Position numbers and translations under genes: made by a program
Notes under the pieces: model-generated
Databases searched by the model: none
The model's input: the letters and a program-made list of their open reading frames with translations, nothing else
What the model was told of the DNA's origin: nothing
Origin: an uncultured Alphaproteobacteria bacterium
Lineage (GTDB): Bacteria > Pseudomonadota > Alphaproteobacteria > Rhizobiales > Ancalomicrobiaceae
Assembly: GCA_937892955.1 (NCBI GenBank)
Contig: CALBKH010000025.1
Location: 1-11,710 of the forward strand
Direction of reading: 5' to 3'
Length of the DNA stretch: 11,710 nucleotides
Shown: in pieces, positions 1 through 9,726 of the stretch
Layout: each line of letters opens with the position of its first letter
Numbering within the stretch: position 1 is the first letter of the stretch

Positions 1-371
1 GTGAATCACGTCAGTAGACGGTCGTCGAGGGCTATCCGCGCACAGGTCTCATGACGCTCCGGGCGTTCGTCGCGCGGGGAGGTCCACCGGACCTTCCCGT
101 CTATTCCGCCGGCCTCGACACACTCCTATCCGTCGCAAGCCGTTCCCCACCCGTCCCATTCCGGCACACCACGTTCGTATCTTCTCGAGACATCGCCGCC
201 GGCCGGTCGCCGATACCCCCGGACTTCCTGCGATCGCGGTAACTTTCCGTAAACCACCGCCCGCGACGACATCTCGTCTTTTCAAAGCTTTACCAGCCTC
301 GAGCGGGCCCGCGCACCGCCGCGGCATCGCGCTTGCGCCGTCACCGTCTCCGGACCCCTCGGAGATCGGCC
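1..371. other. Gene-free upstream region
   Basis: I see no convincing gene here. Frame 1 of the + strand is open from the window edge to a TGA at 52-54, so the first bases could be the tail of an upstream gene, but 17 codons are too few to judge. Short open frames on both strands (51-242 on +, 49-327 on -) have arginine/proline-rich translations without recognisable family features. The region holds small palindromes, TCTCGAGA at 183-190, GCGATCGC at 230-237 and AAAGCTTT at 284-291, and the sequence TTTCCGTAAAC at 244-254. It probably carries the promoter of the following VWA gene, but I could not identify convincing -35/-10 elements. Confidence 0.6.
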
Positions 372-1652
372 ATGCTCACCTCGCCCGCGCGCACCTTCCT
401 CGCCCTCGCCCGCCGCCTCGGCCGCGATCGCCGAGCCTCGCTCGGCACCACTTTCGCCCTCGCCATCCTGCCGTTGGCGGTGGCGACCGGCACAGCGGTC
501 GACATGTCGCGCGCTTCGCTCGTCCGCTCCGATCTGCAGCAGGCGGTCGACGCCGCGGCGCTGGCCGCCGCTCAGGCCCAGGCACACGGCGAGACCGATC
601 GCGCCCACCTCGCGACGGTCGCCCGCAAGAGCTTCGATGCCAACTACGCCTCGGCCGACATCGCCCGGGTCGCCACCGCCGATCTCGCCCTCGTCAGCGA
701 AGCCGGCGGTCGCGGCATCGGCCTCACCGCCACCACGGCGATCGAGACGACGCTCACTCGCCTCGCCGGCGTCGCCCGCTTCGACGTCGCCGCCACCTCG
801 CACGCCGTCCTCGACAAGAAGGACTTCGAGATCTCGATGATGTTCGACGTCACCGGCTCGATGGCGAATGCGCCCAAGGCCGGCGGCCCGGCGAAGATCG
901 TCAGCCTGAAGAAGGCGGCCGGCGATTTCGTCGACACGCTGATGCCGGCGGGCGGCCGCTTCGCCGCCGGCAAGGTGCGCATCGCCACCGTCCCCTTCTC
1001 GCAAGGCGTGAACGCCGGCGCCTATGCCGCGGGCGTCAGCGCGGGCGCGAGCGCCTCCTGCGTCGTCGAGCGCGAAGGCCTCGGCGCCACCGACGATCTC
1101 GCCCCCGCAGCCGCGCCGCTCCCCCGCCCGAGCGACATGGCCTGCCCGAAGAACGCCATCGCCCCCCTCTCCGCCGACCGCACCGCGGTCCTCTCGTCCG
1201 TCACCGGCCTCTCGGCGACCGGCACCACCGCCGGCCACATCGGCACCGCCTGGGCCTGGTACACGCTGTCGTCGAAGTGGAACGCCACCTGGCCGGCGAA
1301 CGCCGCCGCCCCCGCCGGCAAGGACGTCGCCAAGATCGCCGTGCTGATGACCGACGGCCTCTACAACACCGTCTATCGCTCGGGCGCGCCGGCGATGGAC
1401 GGCCTCGCCAAGGCCCAGGCCAACGCCCGCGCCGTCGCCCTCTGCCAGGGCATGAAGAGCGCCGGCATCACCGTCTACACCGTCGGCTTCGACGTCACCG
1501 ATCCGCAGGTCAAGACCACTCTCTCGACCTGCGCCTCGACGCTGCCCGGCGGCGCCCGCGCCTATTTCGACGCCGCCGACGGCGCCGCCCTGAAGGCCGC
1601 CTACGACGAGATCGCCCGCCGCATCCGCGACAACCTCCGCCTCGCCGGCTGA
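372..1652 (+). CDS. TadG-like pilus-type protein with von Willebrand factor A domain
   Basis: This 426-residue protein is probably membrane-anchored and exposed in the periplasm. An N-terminal Tad-type segment (about residues 17-70) has a basic stretch (RDRR), a hydrophobic membrane segment, a VDMSR motif, then QQAVDAAALAAA, as in TadE/TadG-like Flp pilus proteins. A VWA domain follows, with a metal-site motif DVTGS starting at Asp159 (DxTxS instead of the usual DxSxS) and a later MTDG strand end. Cysteines are scattered through the second half. I chose the ATG at 372 because GGAG lies 7 bases before it; a TTG at 333 in the same frame has no such site and adds a basic tail. No other tad/cpa genes are in view, so a role in Flp pilus assembly is only a family inference; adhesion or surface binding is equally possible. 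Confidence 0.85.
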   Translation: MLTSPARTFLALARRLGRDRRASLGTTFALAILPLAVATGTAVDMSRASLVRSDLQQAVDAAALAAAQAQAHGETDRAHLATVARKSFDANYASADIARVATADLALVSEAGGRGIGLTATTAIETTLTRLAGVARFDVAATSHAVLDKKDFEISMMFDVTGSMANAPKAGGPAKIVSLKKAAGDFVDTLMPAGGRFAAGKVRIATVPFSQGVNAGAYAAGVSAGASASCVVEREGLGATDDLAPAAAPLPRPSDMACPKNAIAPLSADRTAVLSSVTGLSATGTTAGHIGTAWAWYTLSSKWNATWPANAAAPAGKDVAKIAVLMTDGLYNTVYRSGAPAMDGLAKAQANARAVALCQGMKSAGITVYTVGFDVTDPQVKTTLSTCASTLPGGARAYFDAADGAALKAAYDEIARRIRDNLRLAG

Positions 1653-1690
1653 GACCCGCGCCGCGCCGCAGACCCCTCCCGTCGGCCCGC

Positions 1691-1712
1691 CGCCGCGGCT
1701 ATGCTCGCGGCG
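1691..1712. other. GC-rich hairpin between the VWA gene and psuG
   Basis: CGCCGCG (1691-1697) and CGCGGCG (1706-1712) are exact reverse complements around an 8-base loop. The hairpin lies 38 bases after the stop codon of the VWA gene and just before the psuG ribosome binding site. No T-run follows, so it is not a standard intrinsic terminator. Such stems arise easily by chance in DNA this rich in G and C. Confidence 0.3.
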
Positions 1713-1733
1713 CAGCCGAAGCGGAGAAGAAGA

Positions 1734-2648
1734 ATGTCGCGGCCCCACCTCGCCCTTTCGCCGGACGTCGCCGCCGCGCTCGCCGAGCGCCGTCCGGTGG
1801 TGGCGCTGGAATCGACCATCGTCACCCACGGCCTGCCGTTCCCGCAGAACCTCGAGACCGCCCGCGCCGTCGAGGCGGCGGTACGCGACGGCGGCGCCGT
1901 GCCGGCCACCATCGCCGTTCTCGACGGGGCGATCCGCGTCGGCCTCGACGACGCCTCCCTCGAACGGCTGGCGCGCGCCCGAGACGTCATGAAGCTGTCG
2001 CGCGCCGACCTCGCCTTCGCCGTCGCCCTACGCCGCACCGGCTCGACCACCGTCGCCGCCACCATGATCGCCGCCCATCTCGCCGGCATCGAGGTCTTCG
2101 CCACCGGCGGCATCGGCGGCGTCCATCGCGGCGCCGAGACGAGCTTCGACATCTCCGCCGATCTCGACGAACTCGCCCGCACCCCCGTCATCGTCGTCTC
2201 CGCCGGCGCCAAGGCGATCCTCGATCTCGGAAAGACGCTGGAGGTGCTGGAGACCCGTGGCGTTCCCGTCGTCGGCTGGCGCACAGACGACTTCCCCGCC
2301 TTCTGGTCGCGGTCGTCGGGACTGCCGGTGCCGCTGCGCCTCGACGAGGCCGAAGACCTCGCCCGCTTCTGGCGCACCCGCCGCGACTTGCGGATCGACG
2401 GCGGCCTGCTCCTGGCCAATCCGGTGCCGGTGGAGGCGGAGATCCCGCGCCTCGAGATGGAAGCGGTGATCACCCGTGCGGTTCGGGAGGTGGAGGCCGC
2501 CGGGGTGCGCGCCAAGGACGTCACACCGCGCCTGCTCGCCCGCATCGTCGAGTTGACCGACGGCCGCAGTCTCGCCACCAACCGCGCCCTGATCCTCGCC
2601 GATGCTCGCCTCGCCGCCGAAGTCGCCGTCGCTCTCGCCGTTGCGTAA
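1734..2648 (+). CDS. psuG: Pseudouridine-5'-phosphate glycosidase
   Basis: This 304-residue protein is predicted to split pseudouridine 5'-phosphate into uracil and ribose 5-phosphate, reversibly, in the cytoplasm. That is the second step of pseudouridine salvage after PsuK phosphorylation. The family is recognisable across the whole length: ALESTIVTHGLPFPQN near the N-terminus, MKLSRADL, ATGGIGGVHRGAE, then VSAGAKAILD and an ANPVP motif. Glu26, Lys87, Asp143 and Lys160 fall where the E. coli enzyme (YeiN) has Glu31, Lys93, Asp149 and Lys166, as I recall them, so the active site appears intact. I chose the ATG at 1734 because GGAGAAG (1723-1729) precedes it; an in-frame ATG at 1701 adds only a basic extension inside a hairpin. 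The length is normal. No psuK kinase or nucleoside transporter gene is adjacent. Confidence 0.95.
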   Translation: MSRPHLALSPDVAAALAERRPVVALESTIVTHGLPFPQNLETARAVEAAVRDGGAVPATIAVLDGAIRVGLDDASLERLARARDVMKLSRADLAFAVALRRTGSTTVAATMIAAHLAGIEVFATGGIGGVHRGAETSFDISADLDELARTPVIVVSAGAKAILDLGKTLEVLETRGVPVVGWRTDDFPAFWSRSSGLPVPLRLDEAEDLARFWRTRRDLRIDGGLLLANPVPVEAEIPRLEMEAVITRAVREVEAAGVRAKDVTPRLLARIVELTDGRSLATNRALILADARLAAEVAVALAVA

Positions 2649-2844
2649 GGTCGAACGACAACCGTCACAATCTGAATACCTCACCTCGAGTAAGTTCTGC
2701 GCCGGCACTACGAACCGCCCGGGTGTACACAACCTGAGATGCATCGATTTCATCGAACAATTTGTTGAGAATTTCTCGGCATGATCGCCGCATGAGCCCG
2801 AGACCGGAAACGACGTCGGGCTGCGAAGGGGACGGCGATCGGGG
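2649..2844. other. Intergenic region upstream of the PAS-GGDEF-EAL gene
   Basis: This 196-base region is visibly richer in A and T than the flanking genes and presumably holds the promoter of the downstream c-di-GMP gene. It contains GTGTACAC (2723-2730), GATGCATC (2738-2745), a CATCGA repeat (2742 and 2751) and the palindrome cluster described separately. A 24-codon open frame starts with ATG at 2792 and ends with TGA at 2864-2866, overlapping an ATG of the next gene (TGATG). It lacks a clear ribosome binding site, so it is not listed as a gene. I could not assign -35 and -10 boxes. Confidence 0.55.
2756..2790. promoter_or_regulatory. Three abutting inverted repeats, possible operator
   Basis: AACAATTTGTT (2756-2766) and GAGAATTTCTC (2767-2777) are perfect 11-base palindromes, each with a 5-base arm and a central T, lying back to back. 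Their inner arms both read AA-T-TT. A GC stem, CGGC-ATGATC-GCCG (2777-2790), follows at once. The outer edge is 54 bases before the annotated start of the PAS-GGDEF-EAL gene. The spacing of 11 bases, about one helical turn, would suit two protein dimers on the same face of DNA. This is inference; no known regulator motif was recognised. Confidence 0.4.
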
Positions 2845-4845
2845 ATGGACGAACGCGGTAGAGTGATGGTCAGCGGGAGCGTGGCGAACTCCCTCGTCTT
2901 CGGCGGAACCCTCGTCGGGCTCCTCGTCGCCGGCACGACCCACGCCGGCGCCGTGGAACCCCTGTCTTCGCTCACCACACCCTGGATCGACCCCGGCCTC
3001 GGGTCGCTCGCCGCCGTCGCCCTCGCCCTGGCCGGCCTCGGTGCCGCCGTCTTGCGGGATCGCCGCAAGCGCCACACGCGGCTGCCGCGCATCCTCGGCG
3101 CCGAAGGTCACATCGCCACCACCCCGCACGATCTCGCCGCCATTCCGCCGGCCGCCATCCATGCCGCGCTCGACAACATGAGCGAGGGGCTGGTCATGTA
3201 CGACGCCGACGAACGGCTGGTGATGTGCAACCGCCGTTATGCCGAAATCTATCGGCTGCCGCCGGAACTCGCCCGCGTCGGCACGCCCTTCGCGTCGCTT
3301 CTCGACTACTGGAACGGCATCGGCCTGCTCGACGGCGCCGACAATCGCCGCAAGCGCGTCGCGGCGTCCGTCTCCGACGGTCCGTGCCGCATCGAACTGT
3401 CGATGCGCGACGGCCGCATCATCGAACTCAACGAACGCTCCTTCCCCGACGGCGGCTGGGTCGCCACGCACGAGGACATCACCGAGCGCCGTCGCACCGA
3501 GGAGAACGCCAATCGACTGGCCCGTCGCGACGTCCTCACCGGTCTGCTCAACCGGGTGACCTTCGACGAGGAACTGGCGATGCGGCTGGCGCCACTCGCC
3601 GCCGGCCGGATGGGCCACGACGCTCTGCCCCAGGCGGTGGTGCTCGTCGACCTCGACCGCTTCAAGAAGGTCAACGACCTCTTCGGCCACGCCGTCGGCG
3701 ATGCGCTGCTGGTGGCGGTCGCCGGCCGGGCCGTCGCCGCCGCCGGACCGGGCGGCCGCGTCGCTCGCCTCGGCTGCGACGAGTTCGCCATTCTCATGCC
3801 GGCGATCGACATGGATCAGGTGGCGCGCTTCGCCGCCGATCTGAAGCGCGAGATCACCCGCCCGTATCGCTTCGGCCACGTCGCGGCCGAGGTCGGCGCC
3901 AGCATCGGCATCGCCCGCGCCCCCGAGCACGGTACCGATCCGAGCGATGTTCTCGCCCGCGCCGACCGGGCGCTGCGCACCGCCAAGGCCGCCGGCGGCC
4001 ACCGCATCGAGATCTACACGCCCGCCCTCGACGCCCGCGAGGCGGAACGTCGCGAGTTGGTGCGCGATCTCTCCCGTGCCCTCGGCCGCGGCGAACTGGA
4101 ACTCGCTTTCCAGCCGATCGTCCACACCGCGACCGGCGCCGTCCAAGGCGCGGAAGCGTTGCTGCGCTGGAACCACCCGGACCTCGGCAGCATCTCGCCC
4201 GAGCGCATCATCGAGGTCGCCGAGGAGAGCGGCCTCGTCCATCCGCTCGGCGAATGGATCCTCGAGACCGCGCTCACCGCCGCCGCGTCGTGGCCGAGCC
4301 ACGTCTGCGTCTCGGTCAATCTCTCGGCGTTGCAATTCGGCAGCGACGACATCGTCGCCACCGTCACCCGGGCGCTGGCCCGGACGGGCGTCGCGCCGCA
4401 CCGTCTCGAACTCGAGGTCACCGAGACCGTGCTGTGCGAGCCCGAGGCCGCGAGCACGATGCACGCGTTGCGCGGCCTCGGCGTCCGCCTCGCCCTCGAC
4501 GACTTCGGCACCGGCTACGCCTCGCTCTCCTACCTGATGCGCTTCCCCTTCGACCGCATCAAGATCGACCGGTCCTTCGTCTCCGGCGCCGACACCCGTC
4601 CCCAGTGCCGCTCGATCATCGAAGCCGTCGGCAATCTCGCCGCCTCGCTCGCTCTCCAGGTGGTCGCCGAAGGGGTCGAGACCGAGGGCGAACACGCCCT
4701 CGTGCACGCCGCCGGTGTTCGCTACTCGCAGGGATGGCTGTTCGGCCGCCCGATGCCCGCCGCCGACTTCGCCGCCCGCGTCACCCGCCCGACCCCCGCG
4801 ATCCACGGCCACCCCTCGCTCATCGAGACGGTGTTCGCGATGTGA
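2845..4845 (+). CDS. Membrane PAS-GGDEF-EAL c-di-GMP protein, probable phosphodiesterase with degenerate cyclase domain
   Basis: This 666-residue protein has two hydrophobic segments (about 12-33 and 47-65), then a PAS domain of the PAS_7 type (about 105-215), a GGDEF domain (about 225-390) and an EAL domain (about 400-655). The cyclase signature reads GCDEF at 310-314, so the second glycine is a cysteine, and the positions of the RxxD inhibition site read GPGG. The metal-side motif DLDRFKKVND is kept. The EAL domain looks catalytically complete: Glu437 in EAL, DD at 552-553 in DDFGTGYASL, Lys573 and Glu609. I infer c-di-GMP hydrolysis at the inner membrane, with the GGDEF part inactive or a GTP-sensing module. 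The start is uncertain: ATG 2845 has GGGG directly in front and AAGGGG 12 bases upstream; ATG 2866 is the alternative. The gene converges on cckA with 12 bases between stop codons. Confidence 0.92.
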   Translation: MDERGRVMVSGSVANSLVFGGTLVGLLVAGTTHAGAVEPLSSLTTPWIDPGLGSLAAVALALAGLGAAVLRDRRKRHTRLPRILGAEGHIATTPHDLAAIPPAAIHAALDNMSEGLVMYDADERLVMCNRRYAEIYRLPPELARVGTPFASLLDYWNGIGLLDGADNRRKRVAASVSDGPCRIELSMRDGRIIELNERSFPDGGWVATHEDITERRRTEENANRLARRDVLTGLLNRVTFDEELAMRLAPLAAGRMGHDALPQAVVLVDLDRFKKVNDLFGHAVGDALLVAVAGRAVAAAGPGGRVARLGCDEFAILMPAIDMDQVARFAADLKREITRPYRFGHVAAEVGASIGIARAPEHGTDPSDVLARADRALRTAKAAGGHRIEIYTPALDAREAERRELVRDLSRALGRGELELAFQPIVHTATGAVQGAEALLRWNHPDLGSISPERIIEVAEESGLVHPLGEWILETALTAAASWPSHVCVSVNLSALQFGSDDIVATVTRALARTGVAPHRLELEVTETVLCEPEAASTMHALRGLGVRLALDDFGTGYASLSYLMRFPFDRIKIDRSFVSGADTRPQCRSIIEAVGNLAASLALQVVAEGVETEGEHALVHAAGVRYSQGWLFGRPMPAADFAARVTRPTPAIHGHPSLIETVFAM

Positions 4846-4857
4846 GGCGGACCACCC

Positions 4858-4861
<4 letters not shown>
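4842..4861. terminator. Possible short bidirectional hairpin across the convergent stops
   Basis: GTGAGG (4842-4847) and CCTCAC (4856-4861) pair exactly around an 8-base loop. The stem overlaps the stop codons of both convergent genes. An alternative pairing, GGCGG with CCGCC at 4861-4865, is also possible. No T-run is present on either strand. With only 12 bases between the genes, any terminator must overlap coding sequence, which makes this the only local candidate, but it is weak. Confidence 0.25.
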
Positions 4862-7431
<2,570 letters not shown>

Positions 7432-7570
7432 GTCACCCGCCCCGGAGTCGCCCGTCCGCGCATAGGCGGTCGCTCGGCGAATCTCCCGTCGCACCCGATC
7501 GCCGAAGGTTGCCCGAACCGCGGTCCGGAACAAGCCCGTAGGGTGCACCTCACGCGACTCGGCGGCGCCG
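7432..7570. other. flhB-cckA intergenic region
   Basis: These 139 bases form the largest gap within the minus-strand run and are the natural place for a cckA promoter. They contain an imperfect palindrome at 7513-7528, an ACCGCGGT core (7517-7524) flanked by CCG/CGG arms with one mismatch. I see no TTAA-N7-TTAA site and no convincing terminator after flhB. Whether cckA is read through from the flagellar operon cannot be decided from sequence alone. Confidence 0.45.
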
Positions 7571-8641
7571 TCACCGTCCGCCGCGCTGCTTCAGCCGCAT
7601 GACGAAGCCGATGACCTCGGCCGCCGCCTTGTAGTGCTCCTCGGGGATCTCCTTGTCGATCTCCACCTGGGCATGGAGGGCGCGGGCGAGCGGCGGATTC
7701 TCGACGATCGGCACCTCGTTCGCCTTCGCCACCTCGCGGATCTTCAAGGCGATCTCGTCGACGCCCTTGGCCACCACCTGCGGCGCCCCCATGCCGTCCT
7801 CGTACCTGAGCGCCACCGAATAATGGGTCGGATTGGTGACCACCACCGTCGCCTTCGGCACCGCCGCCATCATCCGCCGGCGCGCCCGCGCCTGCCGCAT
7901 CTGGCGGATCTTGCCCTTGATCTCCGGCGAGCCCTCGGTCTGCTTGTATTCTTCCTTCAACTCCTCGCGAGTCATGCGCAAACGCTTGAACCAGCGACGA
8001 TATTGGAAGAAGTAGTCGAGCCCGGCGACGAACGCCATGACGATCAGCACCGCGCCCATCATCTTGACGGCGATGTCGCGCACCACCGCCATCAGTCCGA
8101 CCGTGTCGGTGGCGACGATGGTGTCGAGCCGTTTCAGTTCGGGCTGCACCGCCAGCGCCATGGCGAAGCCGACGACGACGATCTTGACGACGCCCTTGAG
8201 CCCGTTGACCGCGCCTTCGACCGAGAAGATGCGCTTCAGCCCCGCCAGCGGCGAGACCTTCGAAAGCTTCGGAACCAGTGGTTCGAAGGTGAAGAGCAGT
8301 CGGTGCTGGATCGCCGAACCGGCGATGCCGGCGGCGAGAAAGAGCAGCGCCGGCAGCGCCAGCGCCGCGCCGGCGATCAGTCCGATGCGCAGATAGATGT
8401 CGCCGAGCGAGCGCGAGTCGAGCGTGATGTCGCCGGCGTGATCGAAGAAGGCGGTGAGCGATTTCGCCAGATCCCGCGACAGCCCGGGCGTCATGAAGGC
8501 GACGAAGACGGTCGCCGCCGACAGCACGAAGAAGGTCGAGAGCTCCTGGCTCTTGACCACGTCGCCGCGCTTGATCGCCTCGTCGAGCTTCTTCGGGGAC
8601 GGGTCTTCCGTCTTGTCGTCGTCGTCCTTGTCCTCGGCCAC
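7571..8641 (-). CDS. flhB: Flagellar type III export protein FlhB
   Basis: This 356-residue protein is the export-gate subunit and substrate-specificity switch of the flagellar type III secretion system in the inner membrane. The N-terminus carries an acidic/lysine stretch and the family motif TEDPSPKKLDEAIKRGDVVKSQEL. About four membrane segments follow between residues 36 and 215. The cytoplasmic domain contains the autocleavage motif NPTH with Asn270, essentially the position in Salmonella FlhB (Asn269), then YSVALRYE and APQVVAKG. The length is typical. The start is GTG at 8641, only 3 bases after the fliR stop, which suggests coupled translation; GGGGTGA serves as an overlapping ribosome binding site. 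No nearby ATG fits the conserved N-terminus. Confidence 0.97.
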   Translation of the reverse strand: MAEDKDDDDKTEDPSPKKLDEAIKRGDVVKSQELSTFFVLSAATVFVAFMTPGLSRDLAKSLTAFFDHAGDITLDSRSLGDIYLRIGLIAGAALALPALLFLAAGIAGSAIQHRLLFTFEPLVPKLSKVSPLAGLKRIFSVEGAVNGLKGVVKIVVVGFAMALAVQPELKRLDTIVATDTVGLMAVVRDIAVKMMGAVLIVMAFVAGLDYFFQYRRWFKRLRMTREELKEEYKQTEGSPEIKGKIRQMRQARARRRMMAAVPKATVVVTNPTHYSVALRYEDGMGAPQVVAKGVDEIALKIREVAKANEVPIVENPPLARALHAQVEIDKEIPEEHYKAAAEVIGFVMRLKQRGGR

Positions 8642-8644
8642 GGC

Positions 8645-9409
8645 TCACCCCACCACCAGACGGGCGAAGCCGTCGCGCACGTGATCGAGGTACCAGGCCA
8701 TCATCGACGCCAGCACCAGTCCGAACAGGACCAGTCCGACGCCGATCGACAGGGGCATGGCGACGAAGAAGATCTGGAACTGCGGCATCATCTTCTGCAG
8801 CATGCCGAGCCCGAGGTTGAAGATCAGACCGAAGGCGAGGAACGGCGCCGAGATCTGCAGCCCCACCTTGAAGGACTCGGCGACCAGCTGCACCGTCGTC
8901 TCGGCGAAGTCGCCGACCGGTACCCACTGCCCCGGCGGAAACAGGGTGAAGCTCGACGACACCGCCGAGATCGCCGGCACGTGCAGATCGGTGACGAAGA
9001 TCAGCGTCACCGCCATCAGCGACAGGAAATTACCGAAGATCACCCCCTGCTGGCCCTGGGTCGGATCGACCGTCATGGCGAAGCCGAGGCCGAGCTGGTT
9101 GGCGATGGTGGTGCCGGCGACCTGCGCCGCGGCGAGCACCAGCCGGCTCGCCATGCCGATGAACAGGCCGATGGCGATCTCCCCGACGAGCATCACCGCC
9201 GCCGCCGCCGGCTTGGTCGCGAGCCCGCTGGGATAGAGCGGCGCGGCGAGAGGATGGAGCAGCAGAGCGAGGAAGAGTGCGATGGTCAGGCGGACGCGCT
9301 GATTGACCGCGGTCTCGCCGATGCCCGGCAGCAGCATGACGATGGCGCCGACCCGCGCGAAGACCAGCATGTAGAGGACGGCCACTTCGGGCAGGAGCCG
9401 GATCGTCAC
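8645..9409 (-). CDS. fliR: Flagellar biosynthetic protein FliR
   Basis: This 254-residue, very hydrophobic protein is a core component of the export gate, forming the FliP-FliQ-FliR channel entrance in the MS ring. Family features run in order: an N-terminal FARVGAIVMLLPG segment, GEIAIGLFIG (about 76-85), a NQLGLGFAMTVDP loop, FKVGLQISAPF, and GMLQKMMPQFQIFFVAMPLSIG before the last helix. The length is typical. The start is GTG at 9409, with a strong AGGAGG seven bases (CGGGC plus two) upstream and the fliQ stop 10 bases before it. The 3' end nearly touches flhB, so fliQ, fliR and flhB are certainly one transcription unit. Confidence 0.97.
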   Translation of the reverse strand: MTIRLLPEVAVLYMLVFARVGAIVMLLPGIGETAVNQRVRLTIALFLALLLHPLAAPLYPSGLATKPAAAAVMLVGEIAIGLFIGMASRLVLAAAQVAGTTIANQLGLGFAMTVDPTQGQQGVIFGNFLSLMAVTLIFVTDLHVPAISAVSSSFTLFPPGQWVPVGDFAETTVQLVAESFKVGLQISAPFLAFGLIFNLGLGMLQKMMPQFQIFFVAMPLSIGVGLVLFGLVLASMMAWYLDHVRDGFARLVVG

Positions 9410-9419
9410 GCCCGCCTCC

Positions 9420-9686
9420 TCAGCCGCCCGAAGCGATCCGCGCCACGATCCGCTCCATGTAGGAAGCCATCGTCGCGCCCATCAGAGGAAAGGCGAGGAG
9501 CATCGTGGCGAAGATGGCGAGGATCTTCGGGACGTAGACGAGGGTCGCTTCCTGCACCTGGGTGACGGCCTGGAGCAGGCCGACGACGACGCCGACCGTC
9601 AGACCGACCAGCATCACCGGCCCGGCCACCAGGACCAGGGTGAAGATGCCGTCTCGGGCGATGTCGATCACGTCGGGGCCGGTCAC
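9420..9686 (-). CDS. fliQ: Flagellar biosynthetic protein FliQ
   Basis: This 88-residue protein with two membrane helices is the small export-gate subunit that packs around FliP and FliR. The conserved core reads LLQAVTQVQEATLVYVPKI (about residues 37-55), the hallmark of the family. The N-terminus (DVIDIARDGIFTLVLVAGP) is typical of alphaproteobacterial FliQ. The start is GTG at 9686, preceded by GAGGGAAGGG at somewhat long spacing; the next in-frame ATG would remove most of the first helix. It follows fliE by 40 bases and precedes fliR by 10. Confidence 0.96.
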   Translation of the reverse strand: MTGPDVIDIARDGIFTLVLVAGPVMLVGLTVGVVVGLLQAVTQVQEATLVYVPKILAIFATMLLAFPLMGATMASYMERIVARIASGG

Positions 9687-9726
9687 CGGCTCGCCCTTCC
9701 CTCGTCGCGCCGATGCCGAGCCGCGC

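Noticed and set aside
230..237. GCGATCGC octamer resembling the cyanobacterial HIP1 repeat
   Set aside because: A single copy noticed in DNA of this composition is expected by chance, and nothing else suggests a cyanobacterium.
51..242. A 63-codon open frame near the left edge
   Set aside because: No ribosome binding site, no recognisable motif and ordinary composition for non-coding GC-rich DNA.
282..1829. A 515-codon open frame on the - strand opposite the VWA gene
   Set aside because: Gly/Arg/Ala-rich translation with no motif; the + strand shows a Tad-type N-terminus and VWA motifs with a good ribosome binding site.
2665..4812. A 715-codon open frame on the - strand opposite the PAS-GGDEF-EAL gene
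   Set aside because: The composition is typical of antisense frames in high-GC DNA and lacks any recognisable domain; the + strand has full conserved domains.
7432..7548. An upstream ATG extending CckA by 39 residues
   Set aside because: The extra residues are basic and unlike CckA N-termini, and the ATG at 7431 gives a normal short acidic start before the first membrane helix.
7634..9565. A 643-codon open frame on the + strand opposite fliQ-fliR-flhB
   Set aside because: It spans three real genes and reads as His/Arg/Asp/Gln-rich low-complexity sequence, a compositional artefact.
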